DNA of 64,000 nt from an uncultured Flavobacteriaceae bacterium. GTDB taxonomy: Bacteria > Bacteroidota > Bacteroidia > Flavobacteriales > Flavobacteriaceae. How positions within the stretch are numbered: the stretch's first letter is position 1; each line of letters opens with the position of its first letter. The position numbers and the translations under genes are program-made. The stretch spans positions 124,001 to 188,000 of the forward strand of contig CANLQD010000008.1 of NCBI GenBank assembly GCA_947493175.1. Reading direction: 5' to 3'. Below, piece after piece: positions 8,455 to 18,968 of this stretch. The notes below the pieces were generated by a model. That model had not been told where the DNA came from, did not search any database, and saw only the letters and a list, made by a program, of their open reading frames with translations.

Positions 8455-9174
8455 TTATATTTTGGTGCACACAACTTGATTACTGAACTCTAGATTGACC
8501 ATGGCAAACTGCGCCAAGGTTTTGTCTTTTTGGGCCTTGGCGTAAAAGGCCTTGAAATTTTTGAATTTTCCCTCCAAATTTTCGATGCTTCCTAGATGTA
8601 CCACGAAATTTTCGAGACGAAACTTCAATTGATAACTTTCGACTTCCTCAACGTGAATACCAATGACGTTCTTCCTGAGAAAATCGTCTGCATTGATAAA
8701 CTTCAATATTTCATAAACATCCTCTAGACTCTCACCTGTTACTTTACCCGTGATGATAGGCACTCTTGCAGAGTAGACGGATGACAACGGCATGCGCTTA
8801 CCCTCGTCATCCAAATAATATTTGGACTCCCCTTCTACTCGTCCGATTGGTTTGCGTTGAACAATTTTAGATGTAAGTTGCCCGTCTACAGTAAGATAAA
8901 CTTGGGCACTTTTCACCATTTTATTGGCCTCAACGGCCTTCTCTATGGTATTCAAAACTAATTTTTCTTTGGGCAGGTTTTCGAGGCTCCCGAATTTTTG
9001 TATTAACAATTTATTAACCATGTCTTGTGTTATGTACAAATTTTGGTCTCCGACAAACGCAACTTTCAAACCACTTACCTTTTTACGTTCGCTTCGATGT
9101 GAAGAAAACGCATAAAGCCCCCCTATTACAAGAAGCAGCATTATGAGCTTTATATAATTCCAATTAACCTGCAT
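8455..9174 (-). CDS. ftsQ: Cell division protein FtsQ
   Basis: 239 residues from the chosen ATG. The frame is open for 11 more codons, but MQVNWNYIKLIMLLLVIGG starts directly before the single membrane segment and overlaps the murC stop by only 11 bp. Bitopic protein of the divisome: short cytoplasmic tail, one TM helix (about residues 6-24), then a periplasmic POTRA/beta domain (VAFVGDQNLYITQDMVNKLL). Sequence conservation in this family is weak; the identity rests mainly on its place between murC and ftsA and on this topology. Confidence 0.88.
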   Translation of the reverse strand: MQVNWNYIKLIMLLLVIGGLYAFSSHRSERKKVSGLKVAFVGDQNLYITQDMVNKLLIQKFGSLENLPKEKLVLNTIEKAVEANKMVKSAQVYLTVDGQLTSKIVQRKPIGRVEGESKYYLDDEGKRMPLSSVYSARVPIITGKVTGESLEDVYEILKFINADDFLRKNVIGIHVEEVESYQLKFRLENFVVHLGSIENLEGKFKNFKAFYAKAQKDKTLAQFAMVNLEFSNQVVCTKI

Positions 9175-10522
9175 GTTCAAATTCTCTTTTAATTTTTGAT
9201 ACTTCAAGTCCGATATCTCCAGCGCCGAGGGTAACCAGGATTTCGGGGTCTTGGTTTTTAATTTCTCTTATCAAGTTTGATTTTTGAATTGTTTTTTTTA
9301 ACGGATTGGAAATTTTTTCCAATAACCAGTCCGAGGTCACCCCTGCTATAGGTTGCTCCCTCGCGGGATAGATTTCTAACAGTAAAACGCTATCGAACTT
9401 TGAGAGACTCTTGGCAAATTCATCGACAAAATCCCGGGTTCGTGAATACAAATGGGGCTGAAATACGACCAGCACCTTTTTAGCCGGATGCATCTCAGAA
9501 ATGGCATCATAAATAGCATCAATTTCGGTAGGGTGATGGGCATAGTCATCAATAAAAATAAAATCCTCTGATTTTAACTGATACGAAAACCTGCGTTGTA
9601 CCCCTTTAAATGTTTCTAGTGCCCTAGCAAGGCGGTCTGGCGGGGAACCTGTTTGGACCGCCATTGCAAAAGCCACTAAACCATTGAGCAGGTTATGCCT
9701 GCCCGGTTTGTTAAACTTGACACCCTTGAGTGTTGTTTCAGGGGTTCCCAAATCGAATAGGTAGGTACCATGTTCTATTTTCAGGTTTCGGATGCAATAA
9801 TCCGAATCATCTTCAATACCATAAGTGATGCCATTCAACGGCAGTCCATTGCGAACAAAGAGGGTGCCGCCGGGTTTCAACCGCTGTGCAAATTCCCTAA
9901 ACGATTTACGAAGCTCCTGCGCATCTCCGTAAATATCAAGATGGTCGGCATCCATCGAAGTAATACAAGCTACATTTGGGGAAAGCCTTAAAAAAGAGCG
10001 GTCGAACTCATCGGCCTCAACTACGGAAAATTCAGTGCCCTCTAAAAGAAAGTTGCTATCGAAATCTTCGGATATACCACCAAGGAAAGCGGTCAGTGGG
10101 GTACCTGTTTCCTTTAACAAATGTGCCAGAATACAAGAAGTAGTTGTTTTGCCGTGGGTTCCCGCGACGGCCAAACAGAAGGTGTTCTCGGTAATCAATC
10201 CCAACACTTCCGATCGCTTTTTCACTTCAAAACCTTGGTTCAGGAAATACTGGTATTCGCTGTGTATCGACGGTACTGCCGGGGTGTAGACGACCAAGGT
10301 GTTTTTCGCTTTCAAAAAGGACGCATCTACAAGGCCCATATCATCTTTATAGTGAATATCGATACCTAAAGTTGTTAGCTCATGGGTCAAGGGGGTTTCT
10401 GTTTTATCATATCCCGCGACATTTTTGTCGATGAACTTAAAATAACGTGCAAGGGCCGACATACCGATGCCTCCGATTCCGATAAAGTAGACGTTATGTA
10501 TTTTATTTAAGTGCAAAATCAA
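9164..10522 (-). CDS. murC: UDP-N-acetylmuramate--L-alanine ligase MurC
   Basis: 452 residues, normal for the family. Adds L-Ala to UDP-MurNAc using ATP in the cytoplasm, the first step of the stem peptide. A dinucleotide-like FIGIGGIGMSALA lies at about 13-25, the ATP-binding GTHGKTTT at 121-128, and DDYAHHPTEI, the MurC signature, near 320. The last codons overlap ftsQ. The upstream gene murG ends 51 bp away. Confidence 0.97.
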   Translation of the reverse strand: MILHLNKIHNVYFIGIGGIGMSALARYFKFIDKNVAGYDKTETPLTHELTTLGIDIHYKDDMGLVDASFLKAKNTLVVYTPAVPSIHSEYQYFLNQGFEVKKRSEVLGLITENTFCLAVAGTHGKTTTSCILAHLLKETGTPLTAFLGGISEDFDSNFLLEGTEFSVVEADEFDRSFLRLSPNVACITSMDADHLDIYGDAQELRKSFREFAQRLKPGGTLFVRNGLPLNGITYGIEDDSDYCIRNLKIEHGTYLFDLGTPETTLKGVKFNKPGRHNLLNGLVAFAMAVQTGSPPDRLARALETFKGVQRRFSYQLKSEDFIFIDDYAHHPTEIDAIYDAISEMHPAKKVLVVFQPHLYSRTRDFVDEFAKSLSKFDSVLLLEIYPAREQPIAGVTSDWLLEKISNPLKKTIQKSNLIREIKNQDPEILVTLGAGDIGLEVSKIKREFEHAG

Positions 10523-10573
10523 GTGTCAAGTTCAAGTTCAAAGCCCAAATTCTTACGTTCTCCAGGATATTAC

Positions 10574-11665
10574 CTATTTATTCAAAAGTTTTTCGATTTC
10601 ATCTACGATATGCTTGGTAGCATCTGGGAGTGCGAGCTTTTTGATATTGTTGCTTAGCGCCTCTTGTTGTTCATTGGATGCTAAGAGTTTTGCAAAAACC
10701 GTTTCAAACTCATTCTCCAACTGTGATTCTTTCAGCATCAAAGCGGCATTTTCGGCGACAAGCGCTTCCGCATTTTTAGTCTGATGATCTTCTGCCACAT
10801 TGGGCGACGGAATAAACAATACCGGTTTTCCGACGATACAGAGTTCCGATACCGAACCTGCACCGGCTCTTGAAATAATCATGTTCGCTGCCGTGTAGGC
10901 ATGATCCATCCGATTTAAAAAATCAAGGACCTTCACATCTTTTGATGCGTACTTTTTGTATTGTTCAAAATAGCCCTTGCCACACTGCCAAATCAATTGC
11001 AGCCCTAGTTCCTTCAAATAATCGAGCTCTTTCTGTATCAGCTGGTTGATTTTCCTAGCTCCTAAGCTTCCGCCCAATACCAACAAGGTGGGCTTCTCCG
11101 GGTCTAATCCAAAATACTGCAGCGCTTCGTTGCGTTCTTGCTTCATTTCAACCAAATCGCCCCGTACGGGATTTCCCGTCTTTACAACCTTGTCTTTCGG
11201 AAAAAACCGTTCCATGCCATCATAGGCTACACATATTTTTGCCACCCGGTCTTTCAACAACTTGTTCGTAATCCCTGCATAGGAATTCTGTTCTTGCAGC
11301 ACGCATGGAATACCTCGACCCGATGCGACCCTTAATAAGGGACCGCTAGCGAAGCCGCCCGTACCCACAACGGCATGAGGTTTAAAACGGGAGACTATTT
11401 TACGTGCTCTTAGCATGCTGCTGATCAACTTTAAGGGAAACAGTATATTTTTAAGGGTCAGTTTCCGTTGTAACCCGGTAATCCACAATCCTTCTATCTC
11501 GTATCCTGCCTTAGGAACTTTCTCCATCTCCATCCGATCTTTTGCCCCCACAAACAAAAACTTCGCATCGGGATAACGTTTCTTCAATTCGTTGGCGATC
11601 GCAATAGCGGGATAGATATGTCCGCCCGTTCCGCCTCCTGAAAGTATGAACCTATAGTTGCCCAC
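10574..11665 (-). CDS. murG: UDP-GlcNAc transferase MurG (lipid II synthesis)
   Basis: 363 residues. Peripheral membrane GT-B glycosyltransferase that transfers GlcNAc to lipid I to make lipid II. The N-terminal loop SGGGTGGHIYPA (9-20), VGTGGFASGP near 101 and LLVLGGSLGARKIN near 189 are the three G-rich MurG loops; SRAGAGSVSELCIVGKP near 271 is the UDP-GlcNAc-binding helix. Its start overlaps the end of ftsW by 14 bp, so translation is probably coupled. Confidence 0.97.
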   Translation of the reverse strand: MGNYRFILSGGGTGGHIYPAIAIANELKKRYPDAKFLFVGAKDRMEMEKVPKAGYEIEGLWITGLQRKLTLKNILFPLKLISSMLRARKIVSRFKPHAVVGTGGFASGPLLRVASGRGIPCVLQEQNSYAGITNKLLKDRVAKICVAYDGMERFFPKDKVVKTGNPVRGDLVEMKQERNEALQYFGLDPEKPTLLVLGGSLGARKINQLIQKELDYLKELGLQLIWQCGKGYFEQYKKYASKDVKVLDFLNRMDHAYTAANMIISRAGAGSVSELCIVGKPVLFIPSPNVAEDHQTKNAEALVAENAALMLKESQLENEFETVFAKLLASNEQQEALSNNIKKLALPDATKHIVDEIEKLLNK

Positions 11666-12857
11666 TGAGTACTTCTAAAGGATTACTTTCATCTATTTTT
11701 GAGATGCGCTGCTTTGATTTTTTTGCGGTTTCCTTTACACTCGCACTCAATATAATTCCGATTGCCAAACAGGTCATCCAGCTAGAAGTACCTCCGCTAC
11801 TGATCAAAGGGAGTGTTTGTCCCGTAACAGGGAACAACTCGACCGCAACCGCCATATTGATCAATGCTTGGAATACAATGGGTAAGCCGACCCCTAAGAC
11901 CAATAATTTTCCAAATATTGTAGGGTTCGCATTCGCTACCACAACGATACGGAATAGCAAAAACAGGTAAAAGAACATCAAGGCAAAGCCACCGACCAAT
12001 CCGTATTCCTCAATAATAATAGCATAGATAAAATCGGAAGAACTCTGTGGCAGAAAATTCTTCTGCACACTTTTACCGGCTCCTTTACCCATCAATCCGC
12101 CCGTAGCAATCGCAATTTTTGCCTTTTCAATTTGATAATCGGCTTCAGAATCCTCACCGTTCAAAAAGCTCTCGACCCGTTTTTCCCATGTATCTACACG
12201 GTTGTTGAACATATCGGGTGCCGCCTTGGCAACCAATATAAAGAGTGTAAGGCCCAACAGTCCCGTACCTACTATATTTAATAGGTACTTGATAGGGTAA
12301 CCCCCTAGGAAACAAAGCAACAATACCATGGAAAAAATGATGGCAGCGGTCGAAAAATTAGCAGGTAAAATCAGTATTAACACTAAAAAAACGGGCAACC
12401 ATAAAGGCAGCATGCTTTCTTTGAAAGTGATGGTCTTATCCTTGATCTTCGTAAGGTAGCGCGCTACATAGATCATAAGCACCACCGCTGCCAGATTGGA
12501 GGTCTGAAAGCTAATCCCCACCAAAGGAACACGGATCCACCTACTGGCATTCGCACCACCGATAGTAGTACCTTGCGCCAAGGTAAAAATCAACAATACA
12601 ATGACTATGGGCATCGCAATCAAAGACAACCCTTTAAAATAGTGGGCAGGAATTCGATGTACGCCATAAATTATCCCAAAGCCCAATACCAGCAGTAAAG
12701 CATGTTTCAGTAAATGGCCCGTTGTAGTGCCCTTACCAACAACATACACCAAATTACTACTGGCGCTGTATACTGGTAAAAAAGAAAACAAGGCCAACAA
12801 GGCCACTACGGCCCAAATAGCTTTATCCCCTTTTATATTTCTTACCAAATCGAGCAT
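11652..12857 (-). CDS. ftsW: SEDS glycosyltransferase FtsW
   Basis: 401 residues with about ten hydrophobic segments. SEDS-family peptidoglycan polymerase that works with the class B PBP FtsI at the septum. Characteristic parts are GKGAGKSVQKNFLPQSSSDFIYAIIIEEYG near residue 256 and FPVTGQTLPLISSGGTSSW near 343, both SEDS signatures. It lies in the usual place between murD and murG. Placement beside murG and ftsI makes FtsW a better name than RodA. Confidence 0.95.
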   Translation of the reverse strand: MLDLVRNIKGDKAIWAVVALLALFSFLPVYSASSNLVYVVGKGTTTGHLLKHALLLVLGFGIIYGVHRIPAHYFKGLSLIAMPIVIVLLIFTLAQGTTIGGANASRWIRVPLVGISFQTSNLAAVVLMIYVARYLTKIKDKTITFKESMLPLWLPVFLVLILILPANFSTAAIIFSMVLLLCFLGGYPIKYLLNIVGTGLLGLTLFILVAKAAPDMFNNRVDTWEKRVESFLNGEDSEADYQIEKAKIAIATGGLMGKGAGKSVQKNFLPQSSSDFIYAIIIEEYGLVGGFALMFFYLFLLFRIVVVANANPTIFGKLLVLGVGLPIVFQALINMAVAVELFPVTGQTLPLISSGGTSSWMTCLAIGIILSASVKETAKKSKQRISKIDESNPLEVLSGQL

Positions 12858-12860
12858 TTA

Positions 12861-14195
12861 TTACAGATTTTTAATGGCCTGTTTAAATTGGTTTCCACGA
12901 TCTTCATAGTTCTCAAAAAGGTCAAAACTGGCACATGCCGGCGACAACAACACCGCATCGCCCCGCTCCGCAATTTTGTACGCCACTTTTACAGCTTCTT
13001 CCATTGCAAAAGTCTCTACCATAAGGTCTACCACATTGCCAAAGGTTTCTTTTATCTTGGTGTTGTCCATTCCCAAGCAAATAATAGCTTTTACCTTCTC
13101 ACGCACCAGGGGCATCAATTGCCTATAATCGTTTCCTTTATCTACCCCGCCAACAATCCATACTGTGGGTGAGGACATGCTATCCAAAGCGTAGTAGGTA
13201 GCATTTACATTGGTCGCTTTGGAATCATTGATGTACTGTACATGGTGTATTTTGAGCACTTTTTCCAATCGATGGGCAGCTCCCTGAAATTTCATTACAC
13301 TCTCTCGAATGGTCTGTTTTCGGATACCCACCAATTTAGCTGCCGTAGTTGCTGCCATGGTGTTCTTTAAATTGTGTTTTCCTTCTAGTGCTAAGGCGTC
13401 GGTCATGATTGTTAGGGTATTATTTGCTGTTGTTACTTCTATTTTGTTGTTCCTGAGACGGGCTCCTTCTTCGATTGTTTTCTCTATCGAAAAAGGAAGT
13501 AATTTTGATTTGACGGGATGCTTGGCCAACCAACTGACGATGACTTCATCATCGGCATCATAAATGAGATAGTCTTCACTGGTCTGGTTTTCGGTTATTC
13601 GAAATTTGGAAGCGATATAGTTTTCGAATCGGTGTTCATAACGATCTAAATGATCCGGGGTAATATTGGTGATCATTGCGATATGTGGTCTAAAATCTAC
13701 AATACCGTCTAACTGAAAACTGCTGATTTCCAACACATAGTATTCAAAATCATTTTCTGCTACCATTTTGGCAAAACTGTCGCCGATGTTTCCGGCCATT
13801 CCTACATGATAGCCCCCTGACCTCAATAGATGATCGGTTAACATGGTTGTAGTTGTTTTACCATTGCTCCCGGTAATACCGATAATCTTCGCATCGGTGT
13901 ATCTTGCCGCGAACTCAATTTCAGAAATAACCGGCACCCCTTTTTTCCGCAGCGCTACTACCAAGGGTGCAGCGTCTGGAATCCCTGGACTTTTCATAAC
14001 TAGGTCTGCCCTTAAGATTCGGTCTTCACTATGATGTGCTTCTTCCCAATCAATTTCAAAATGTTCAAGAACGTCTTTATACTTTTTTTTAATCTTTCCC
14101 TTATCGGATACGAAAACCTCATATCCCTTTTGTTTTCCCAAAACAGCGGTACCTACACCACTTTCTCCTCCTCCCAAAATCACCAAGAAAGCCAT
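12861..14195 (-). CDS. murD: UDP-N-acetylmuramoylalanine--D-glutamate ligase MurD
   Basis: 444 residues. ATP-dependent addition of D-Glu to UDP-MurNAc-L-Ala. The N-terminal domain starts VILGGGESGVGTA, the Mur-ligase P-loop GSNGKTTTTM is at about 109-118, ITPDHLDRY near 217, and NDSKATNVNAT in the middle domain is typical of MurD. It begins one base after the mraY stop region and ends 4 bp before ftsW. Confidence 0.97.
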   Translation of the reverse strand: MAFLVILGGGESGVGTAVLGKQKGYEVFVSDKGKIKKKYKDVLEHFEIDWEEAHHSEDRILRADLVMKSPGIPDAAPLVVALRKKGVPVISEIEFAARYTDAKIIGITGSNGKTTTTMLTDHLLRSGGYHVGMAGNIGDSFAKMVAENDFEYYVLEISSFQLDGIVDFRPHIAMITNITPDHLDRYEHRFENYIASKFRITENQTSEDYLIYDADDEVIVSWLAKHPVKSKLLPFSIEKTIEEGARLRNNKIEVTTANNTLTIMTDALALEGKHNLKNTMAATTAAKLVGIRKQTIRESVMKFQGAAHRLEKVLKIHHVQYINDSKATNVNATYYALDSMSSPTVWIVGGVDKGNDYRQLMPLVREKVKAIICLGMDNTKIKETFGNVVDLMVETFAMEEAVKVAYKIAERGDAVLLSPACASFDLFENYEDRGNQFKQAIKNL

Positions 14196-15416
14196 CTATC
14201 GTACTTTTAAGGTCACAATGGTCAAAATGGCCAATATGATTCCTATGACCCAAAATCGGGTTACGATCTTACTTTCGTGATATCCCTTTTTCTGGTAATG
14301 ATGGTGAATAGGGGCCATCAGAAAAATTCGTTTGCCAGCTCCATACTTCTTCTTGGTGTATTTGAAATAACCTACTTGAATCATAACCGATAGTGACTCG
14401 GCAAAAAAGACGCCGCATAACAGGGGTATCAACAATTCTTTTCTGATAATGATCGCGATTACCGCGATGACCCCCCCAATGGTTAAACTACCGGTATCTC
14501 CCATAAAAACTTGTGCGGGATAGGCATTGTACCAAAGAAATCCTACCAAGGCCCCAAGAAAAGCTGCAATAAAAACCACTAGTTCTGCCACGGTTGGGAT
14601 GAACATGATATCGAGGTAATCTGAAAATATGTAATTACCTGATACCCATGTAAATATACCCAGCGCAAATACAATGATGGCCGAGGATCCCGCAGCAAGG
14701 CCATCGATACCATCGGTAAGGTTCGCACCATTCGACACGGCGGTTACAATGAGTATCACAATGGGAATAAAAATGAGCCATGCATAATCCGCGGCCCCTT
14801 CACCGGCCCATGAAATGAAATCGCCGTAATCGAGCTCGTTGTGTTTTAAGATGGGAACTGTAGTACGGGTAGATTTAATAGCCTTCCCTGGTATTACCTC
14901 TACCTTAAAATCCTCAGTGATTTGGGTCCTGTTTCGTTCGCGCATGGTCACATCGGAATGAAAATAAAGGGTCGCACCGACCATCAAACCCAATACGACT
15001 TGACCCAATACCTTGAACCGACCCTTTAAACCCTGTTTGTCTTTTTTGAAAACTTTGATATAGTCATCGGCAAACCCTATAAGCCCCATCCACAAAGTCG
15101 TTACCACCAATAATACAATGTAAATATTATCAAGTTTAGCGAAAAGCAACACCGGTATCAGGGTGGCCATAATTATAATGAGTCCTCCCATGGTGGGGGT
15201 ACCCGCTTTTTGTTTTTGACCTTCGAGCCCCAGGTCCCGAATGGTTTCCCCTATCTGCTTTTTTTGTAGAAAAAGAATAATTCTTTTACCATAAGCAGCG
15301 GCGATTACCAACGAAAACAATACGGCCATTGCTGCCCGAAAGGTGTAGAAGCTAAACAAGCTCGCCCCAGGGAACTGGTATTGTTTTTCCAAATAATCAA
15401 ATAGGTAATACAGCAT
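14196..15416 (-). CDS. mraY: Phospho-N-acetylmuramoyl-pentapeptide transferase MraY
   Basis: 406 residues with about ten TM segments. Transfers phospho-MurNAc-pentapeptide to undecaprenyl phosphate, forming lipid I. Signature residues are KAGTPTMGG (near 71-79), the Mg-binding GFADDYIKV (near 114), NLTDGIDGLA (near 233) and the PIHHHYQKKG loop (near 369). It is longer than E. coli MraY because of an insert near residues 155-200 (QITEDFKVEVIPG region), as is usual in Bacteroidota. Confidence 0.97.
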   Translation of the reverse strand: MLYYLFDYLEKQYQFPGASLFSFYTFRAAMAVLFSLVIAAAYGKRIILFLQKKQIGETIRDLGLEGQKQKAGTPTMGGLIIIMATLIPVLLFAKLDNIYIVLLVVTTLWMGLIGFADDYIKVFKKDKQGLKGRFKVLGQVVLGLMVGATLYFHSDVTMRERNRTQITEDFKVEVIPGKAIKSTRTTVPILKHNELDYGDFISWAGEGAADYAWLIFIPIVILIVTAVSNGANLTDGIDGLAAGSSAIIVFALGIFTWVSGNYIFSDYLDIMFIPTVAELVVFIAAFLGALVGFLWYNAYPAQVFMGDTGSLTIGGVIAVIAIIIRKELLIPLLCGVFFAESLSVMIQVGYFKYTKKKYGAGKRIFLMAPIHHHYQKKGYHESKIVTRFWVIGIILAILTIVTLKVR

Positions 15417-15501
15417 TTTTTGGGTTTATCTATTTGAAGCTCCGAACACTAAGATTCGTATGCTACAACTACGTATTTTTTTCCTTTGGCCTTATCGAGT
15501 G

Positions 15502-16965
15502 TTACTTTCCCAATTCTTCCAATAGTTCTTTTATAATTTTGAAATCATCAAAATCTATCCGAACTCCGTTCGTTTCCTGATAGGTTTCGTGTCCTTTTCC
15601 TGCCACTAGAATGATGTCGTTGGCGACCGCCATTTGACAAGCCGCTTTGATGGCCTGCTTTCGGTTTTCTACCGACAGTACTTTTTTTTTATTCTGTACT
15701 TCCACACCTGTTTCCATCTCCTCAATAATCGCGCTAGGAGATTCTGTTCGTGGATTGTCCGATGTGAAAATGGCCCTATTACTCATTTCCGAAGCGATAT
15801 GACCCATAACCGGACGCTTAGACCTGTCTCTATCGCCACCACACCCCACAACGGTGATGACGTTTTCATTTCCAGTTCTCAACGTGCCGATAGTTTCGAG
15901 CACGTTTTTTAGCGCATCCGGCGTATGGGCATAATCAACTATGGCAGTAATTTTTTCTTTGGATATAAAATATTGGAACCTGCCGTCTACATTAGCGAGC
16001 TCGCTCATGAATCGGAGGGTTTCGAACTTTTCAAGTCCCAGCAACTCGGCCGTTGCAAAAATTGCGAGCATGTTGTACGCATTAAAATGCCCTATCAATC
16101 TCGACCATAATTCATGTTCATTGATTTTCAACAACTGCCCATCGAACTGATTTTCCAATATCTGGCCCCGATAGTCGGCGTAGTTCTTCAATGCATAGGT
16201 GAATTTTTTGGCAACGGTATTCTGCAACATTACCAAACCGTTCTTATCATCTATATTCGTAAGGGCAAAAGCACTTTTAGGCAATTCGTCGAACAATATT
16301 TTTTTGGTATCCCTATACGCCGCAAAGGTTTTATGATAGTCTAAATGGTCATGCGATAGATTCGAAAAAATAGCTCCTTCGAACACCAAACCTTTTGTTC
16401 TTTTTTGATGAATTCCGTGCGAACTCACCTCCATAAAACAAAACTCTACTCCCGCCTTGTTCATGAGGTTTAAATGCTTATTGATGGTCATAGCATCGGG
16501 CGTCGTATGGCTCGTCTTATATTCTTTATCATCGACCATGATCCTGATGGTCGATATAAGACCTACTTTGTAGCCGGCTTTTTTGAAAAGCTGATACAAT
16601 AAGCTGGTAATGGTCGTTTTTCCGTTGGTACCGGTAACTCCGATCAACTTGAGATTCTTCGACGGATTATCATAAAAGTTCGATGCCATAATGGCCAGGG
16701 CCGTATTCCCATTTCGTACTTCGATATAGGTAATCTCATTGACCATTTTCTCTGGCATCTCCTCGCAAACGATGGCTTTGGCGCCGCTTGCAATGGCCTT
16801 ATCAATATAGTGATGACCGTCTGTCAACGTACCCTTGATAGCAACGAAAACATCATCCATACCCACTTTACGCGAATCAAAGCATACCGAATTGACCATC
16901 ACATTGGTGGTACCTGTAACCGCGGTGAGCCCAACACCATATAATATGTCTTTTAACGACTTCAT
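15502..16965 (-). CDS. murE: UDP-MurNAc-tripeptide ligase MurE (meso-DAP type)
   Basis: 487 residues. Adds the third amino acid to UDP-MurNAc-L-Ala-D-Glu. The P-loop GTNGKTTI is at about 112-119 and the recognition motif DNPRTESP near 404. A DNPR motif is the established mark of meso-diaminopimelate specificity, which fits a Gram-negative wall. Its start overlaps the end of ftsI by 4 bp. murF, which often follows murE in other phyla, is absent here. Confidence 0.97.
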   Translation of the reverse strand: MKSLKDILYGVGLTAVTGTTNVMVNSVCFDSRKVGMDDVFVAIKGTLTDGHHYIDKAIASGAKAIVCEEMPEKMVNEITYIEVRNGNTALAIMASNFYDNPSKNLKLIGVTGTNGKTTITSLLYQLFKKAGYKVGLISTIRIMVDDKEYKTSHTTPDAMTINKHLNLMNKAGVEFCFMEVSSHGIHQKRTKGLVFEGAIFSNLSHDHLDYHKTFAAYRDTKKILFDELPKSAFALTNIDDKNGLVMLQNTVAKKFTYALKNYADYRGQILENQFDGQLLKINEHELWSRLIGHFNAYNMLAIFATAELLGLEKFETLRFMSELANVDGRFQYFISKEKITAIVDYAHTPDALKNVLETIGTLRTGNENVITVVGCGGDRDRSKRPVMGHIASEMSNRAIFTSDNPRTESPSAIIEEMETGVEVQNKKKVLSVENRKQAIKAACQMAVANDIILVAGKGHETYQETNGVRIDFDDFKIIKELLEELGK

Positions 16966-18968
16966 GACAGCTCCAACACTATTTTATCGACCTTGGAAAT
17001 ATCGGTCCCATGTGAAATGGATTGTTTTTTTACTTTTCCGTTGCCCTTGACCTCAACTTGCAGTCCCAAGTTCTCTAGAATCGAGATGGCATCCATACCA
17101 CTCATTCCTTTTACATTTGGAACTTGATTGTATTTTTTTTGTGCCTCGGCGTAATACTTTTGAAAATTGCTATCGACCTTTTCGTCGATTTTCCTTGGCA
17201 TGTCTACCTCATCGATCAAAGGGGAGTTTGCATATATTTTCTGTGCAACCGATTTGAAGACGGGTCCTGAAACATCGGCACCATAATAACCGACACTTTT
17301 ATCGGGCTCATGTATGACCACTATACAGGAGTACTTTGGATTTTCAGCGGGGAAGTATCCGGCAAAGGTCGAAATATATCTCAGCTTATCGGGGTCTTTC
17401 GAAGCGTAATTCTTCTGGGCAGTTCCTGTTTTTCCCGCCATAGAAAAATTGGGCGAATACAGCCCATGGCCCGTTCCGTGTTTCTTCTCAACCACATTTT
17501 TCATCAGACCCTTCACCTTTGCCGCAGTCTCCTTTGAACAGATAGAAGCGTCGATAATCTCTTTATCGAATTGATACACGGTACGATCCCATTCGCGTAC
17601 CTCCTTAATCAATCTAGGTTTGATCATTTCCCCGTCATTGGCAATGGCATTATAAAAAGTCAATACCTGTAAAGGGGTCATCGCCACCTCGTATCCATAA
17701 GCCATTTGAGCCAATGAAAGGCCCGACCACCCTTTATCTCCTGGATATCTCAATACTGGTATACCTTCCCCTTTGATAGGCAAACCCAGTTCCTGATGTA
17801 AGTTCATCGACATCAACCGATTCACATATTTTTCAGGTGCATGTTTGTATCCATTGTGAATGGTCTTGGCAAAAGCAGTGTTGGAGGATACCTCAAAGGC
17901 CTTGGCCATGGATATTTTTCCATAACCGCCGTGTTTGGAATCGCGTACCCTATGCCTATAGATACGCCAGATACCTTTTTCGGTATCGACCACGCTGCTG
18001 GTATCGATTACCTTGTCTTCCAATGCGGCCACCAGGTTCATTAACTTGAAAGTGGAGCCTGGTTCGTGCGACTCACCAATGGCGTAGTTTAAACGTTCAT
18101 AGTACTTACCTTCGGCCGTTCTGCCCAAATTGGAGATCGCCTTGATCTCCCCAGTCTTTGTTTCCATGACAATGACCGAACCGTGTTCTGCCTTGTAATG
18201 CTCTAACTGTTTCAATAAAGCATGGTGGGCGATGTCCTGAATGTTGATATCGATCGTAGAAACAACATCGTACCCGTCTTTTGGCTCCACGATATTATCT
18301 TGGCCGATCGGCTTCCACTGCCCCTTGGCGATTTTCTGTTTGAGTCTTTTACCTTCGGTACCACGGAGGTATTCCCCAAAGGCCCCTTCAAGGCCTACGC
18401 GAGTGTAATACCCGTTTTCATCAACACGTTCGTAGCCTACACTACGTTCTGCAATCTTGCCCAAAGGATGCTCCCGAACCGTTTTTTGCTCGATAATCAA
18501 TCCCCCCTGATACGGACCCATACGAAACAGAGGAAACTCTTTCACCTCCATATATTCCGAATAGTCAAGGTTACGGGCAATTAATACATAGCGGTTTTTA
18601 TTTTGCTTCGCCTTTCGTAACAGTTGTTGATAATGAGAGGAAGATTTGCCCAATAATCCAGAAAGCGCATCGGCAAGTGGTACCACCTGCTCCTTAAAAT
18701 CCGTATCATCGACAGTGACCGCATCAAACCGAATCGTGTACCGCGAAACAGAAGTTGCCAACAAGCTACCGTCATCGGAATATAGATTACCGCGATTGGG
18801 CGCTATCGTAAACATTTTAGTCGTACGTTCCTCCGCAAGGTTTCGATACTTTTCGCCATCGACCCATTGAATGCTAACCAATTTTACCATCACTGCTACT
18901 GCAAACAGAAACAGGCATGCCGCTACTATGTACAAACGGGTGAGTATGTTTTTATCGGTTACCGCCAC
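16962..18968 (-). CDS. ftsI: Division-specific transpeptidase FtsI (PBP3-like, with PASTA domain)
   Basis: 668 residues. Class B penicillin-binding protein that cross-links septal peptidoglycan. One TM helix is at about 11-32, the PBP dimerisation domain at about 50-200, then the transpeptidase motifs STFK (305-308, nucleophile Ser305), SSN (361-363) and KTGT (513-516). A C-terminal PASTA domain starts near residue 616 (VPNVKGMSGMDAISILENLG). The PASTA domain is usual in Bacteroidota FtsI but absent from the enterobacterial enzyme. The gene directly follows ftsL and overlaps murE. Confidence 0.96.
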   Translation of the reverse strand: MAVTDKNILTRLYIVAACLFLFAVAVMVKLVSIQWVDGEKYRNLAEERTTKMFTIAPNRGNLYSDDGSLLATSVSRYTIRFDAVTVDDTDFKEQVVPLADALSGLLGKSSSHYQQLLRKAKQNKNRYVLIARNLDYSEYMEVKEFPLFRMGPYQGGLIIEQKTVREHPLGKIAERSVGYERVDENGYYTRVGLEGAFGEYLRGTEGKRLKQKIAKGQWKPIGQDNIVEPKDGYDVVSTIDINIQDIAHHALLKQLEHYKAEHGSVIVMETKTGEIKAISNLGRTAEGKYYERLNYAIGESHEPGSTFKLMNLVAALEDKVIDTSSVVDTEKGIWRIYRHRVRDSKHGGYGKISMAKAFEVSSNTAFAKTIHNGYKHAPEKYVNRLMSMNLHQELGLPIKGEGIPVLRYPGDKGWSGLSLAQMAYGYEVAMTPLQVLTFYNAIANDGEMIKPRLIKEVREWDRTVYQFDKEIIDASICSKETAAKVKGLMKNVVEKKHGTGHGLYSPNFSMAGKTGTAQKNYASKDPDKLRYISTFAGYFPAENPKYSCIVVIHEPDKSVGYYGADVSGPVFKSVAQKIYANSPLIDEVDMPRKIDEKVDSNFQKYYAEAQKKYNQVPNVKGMSGMDAISILENLGLQVEVKGNGKVKKQSISHGTDISKVDKIVLELS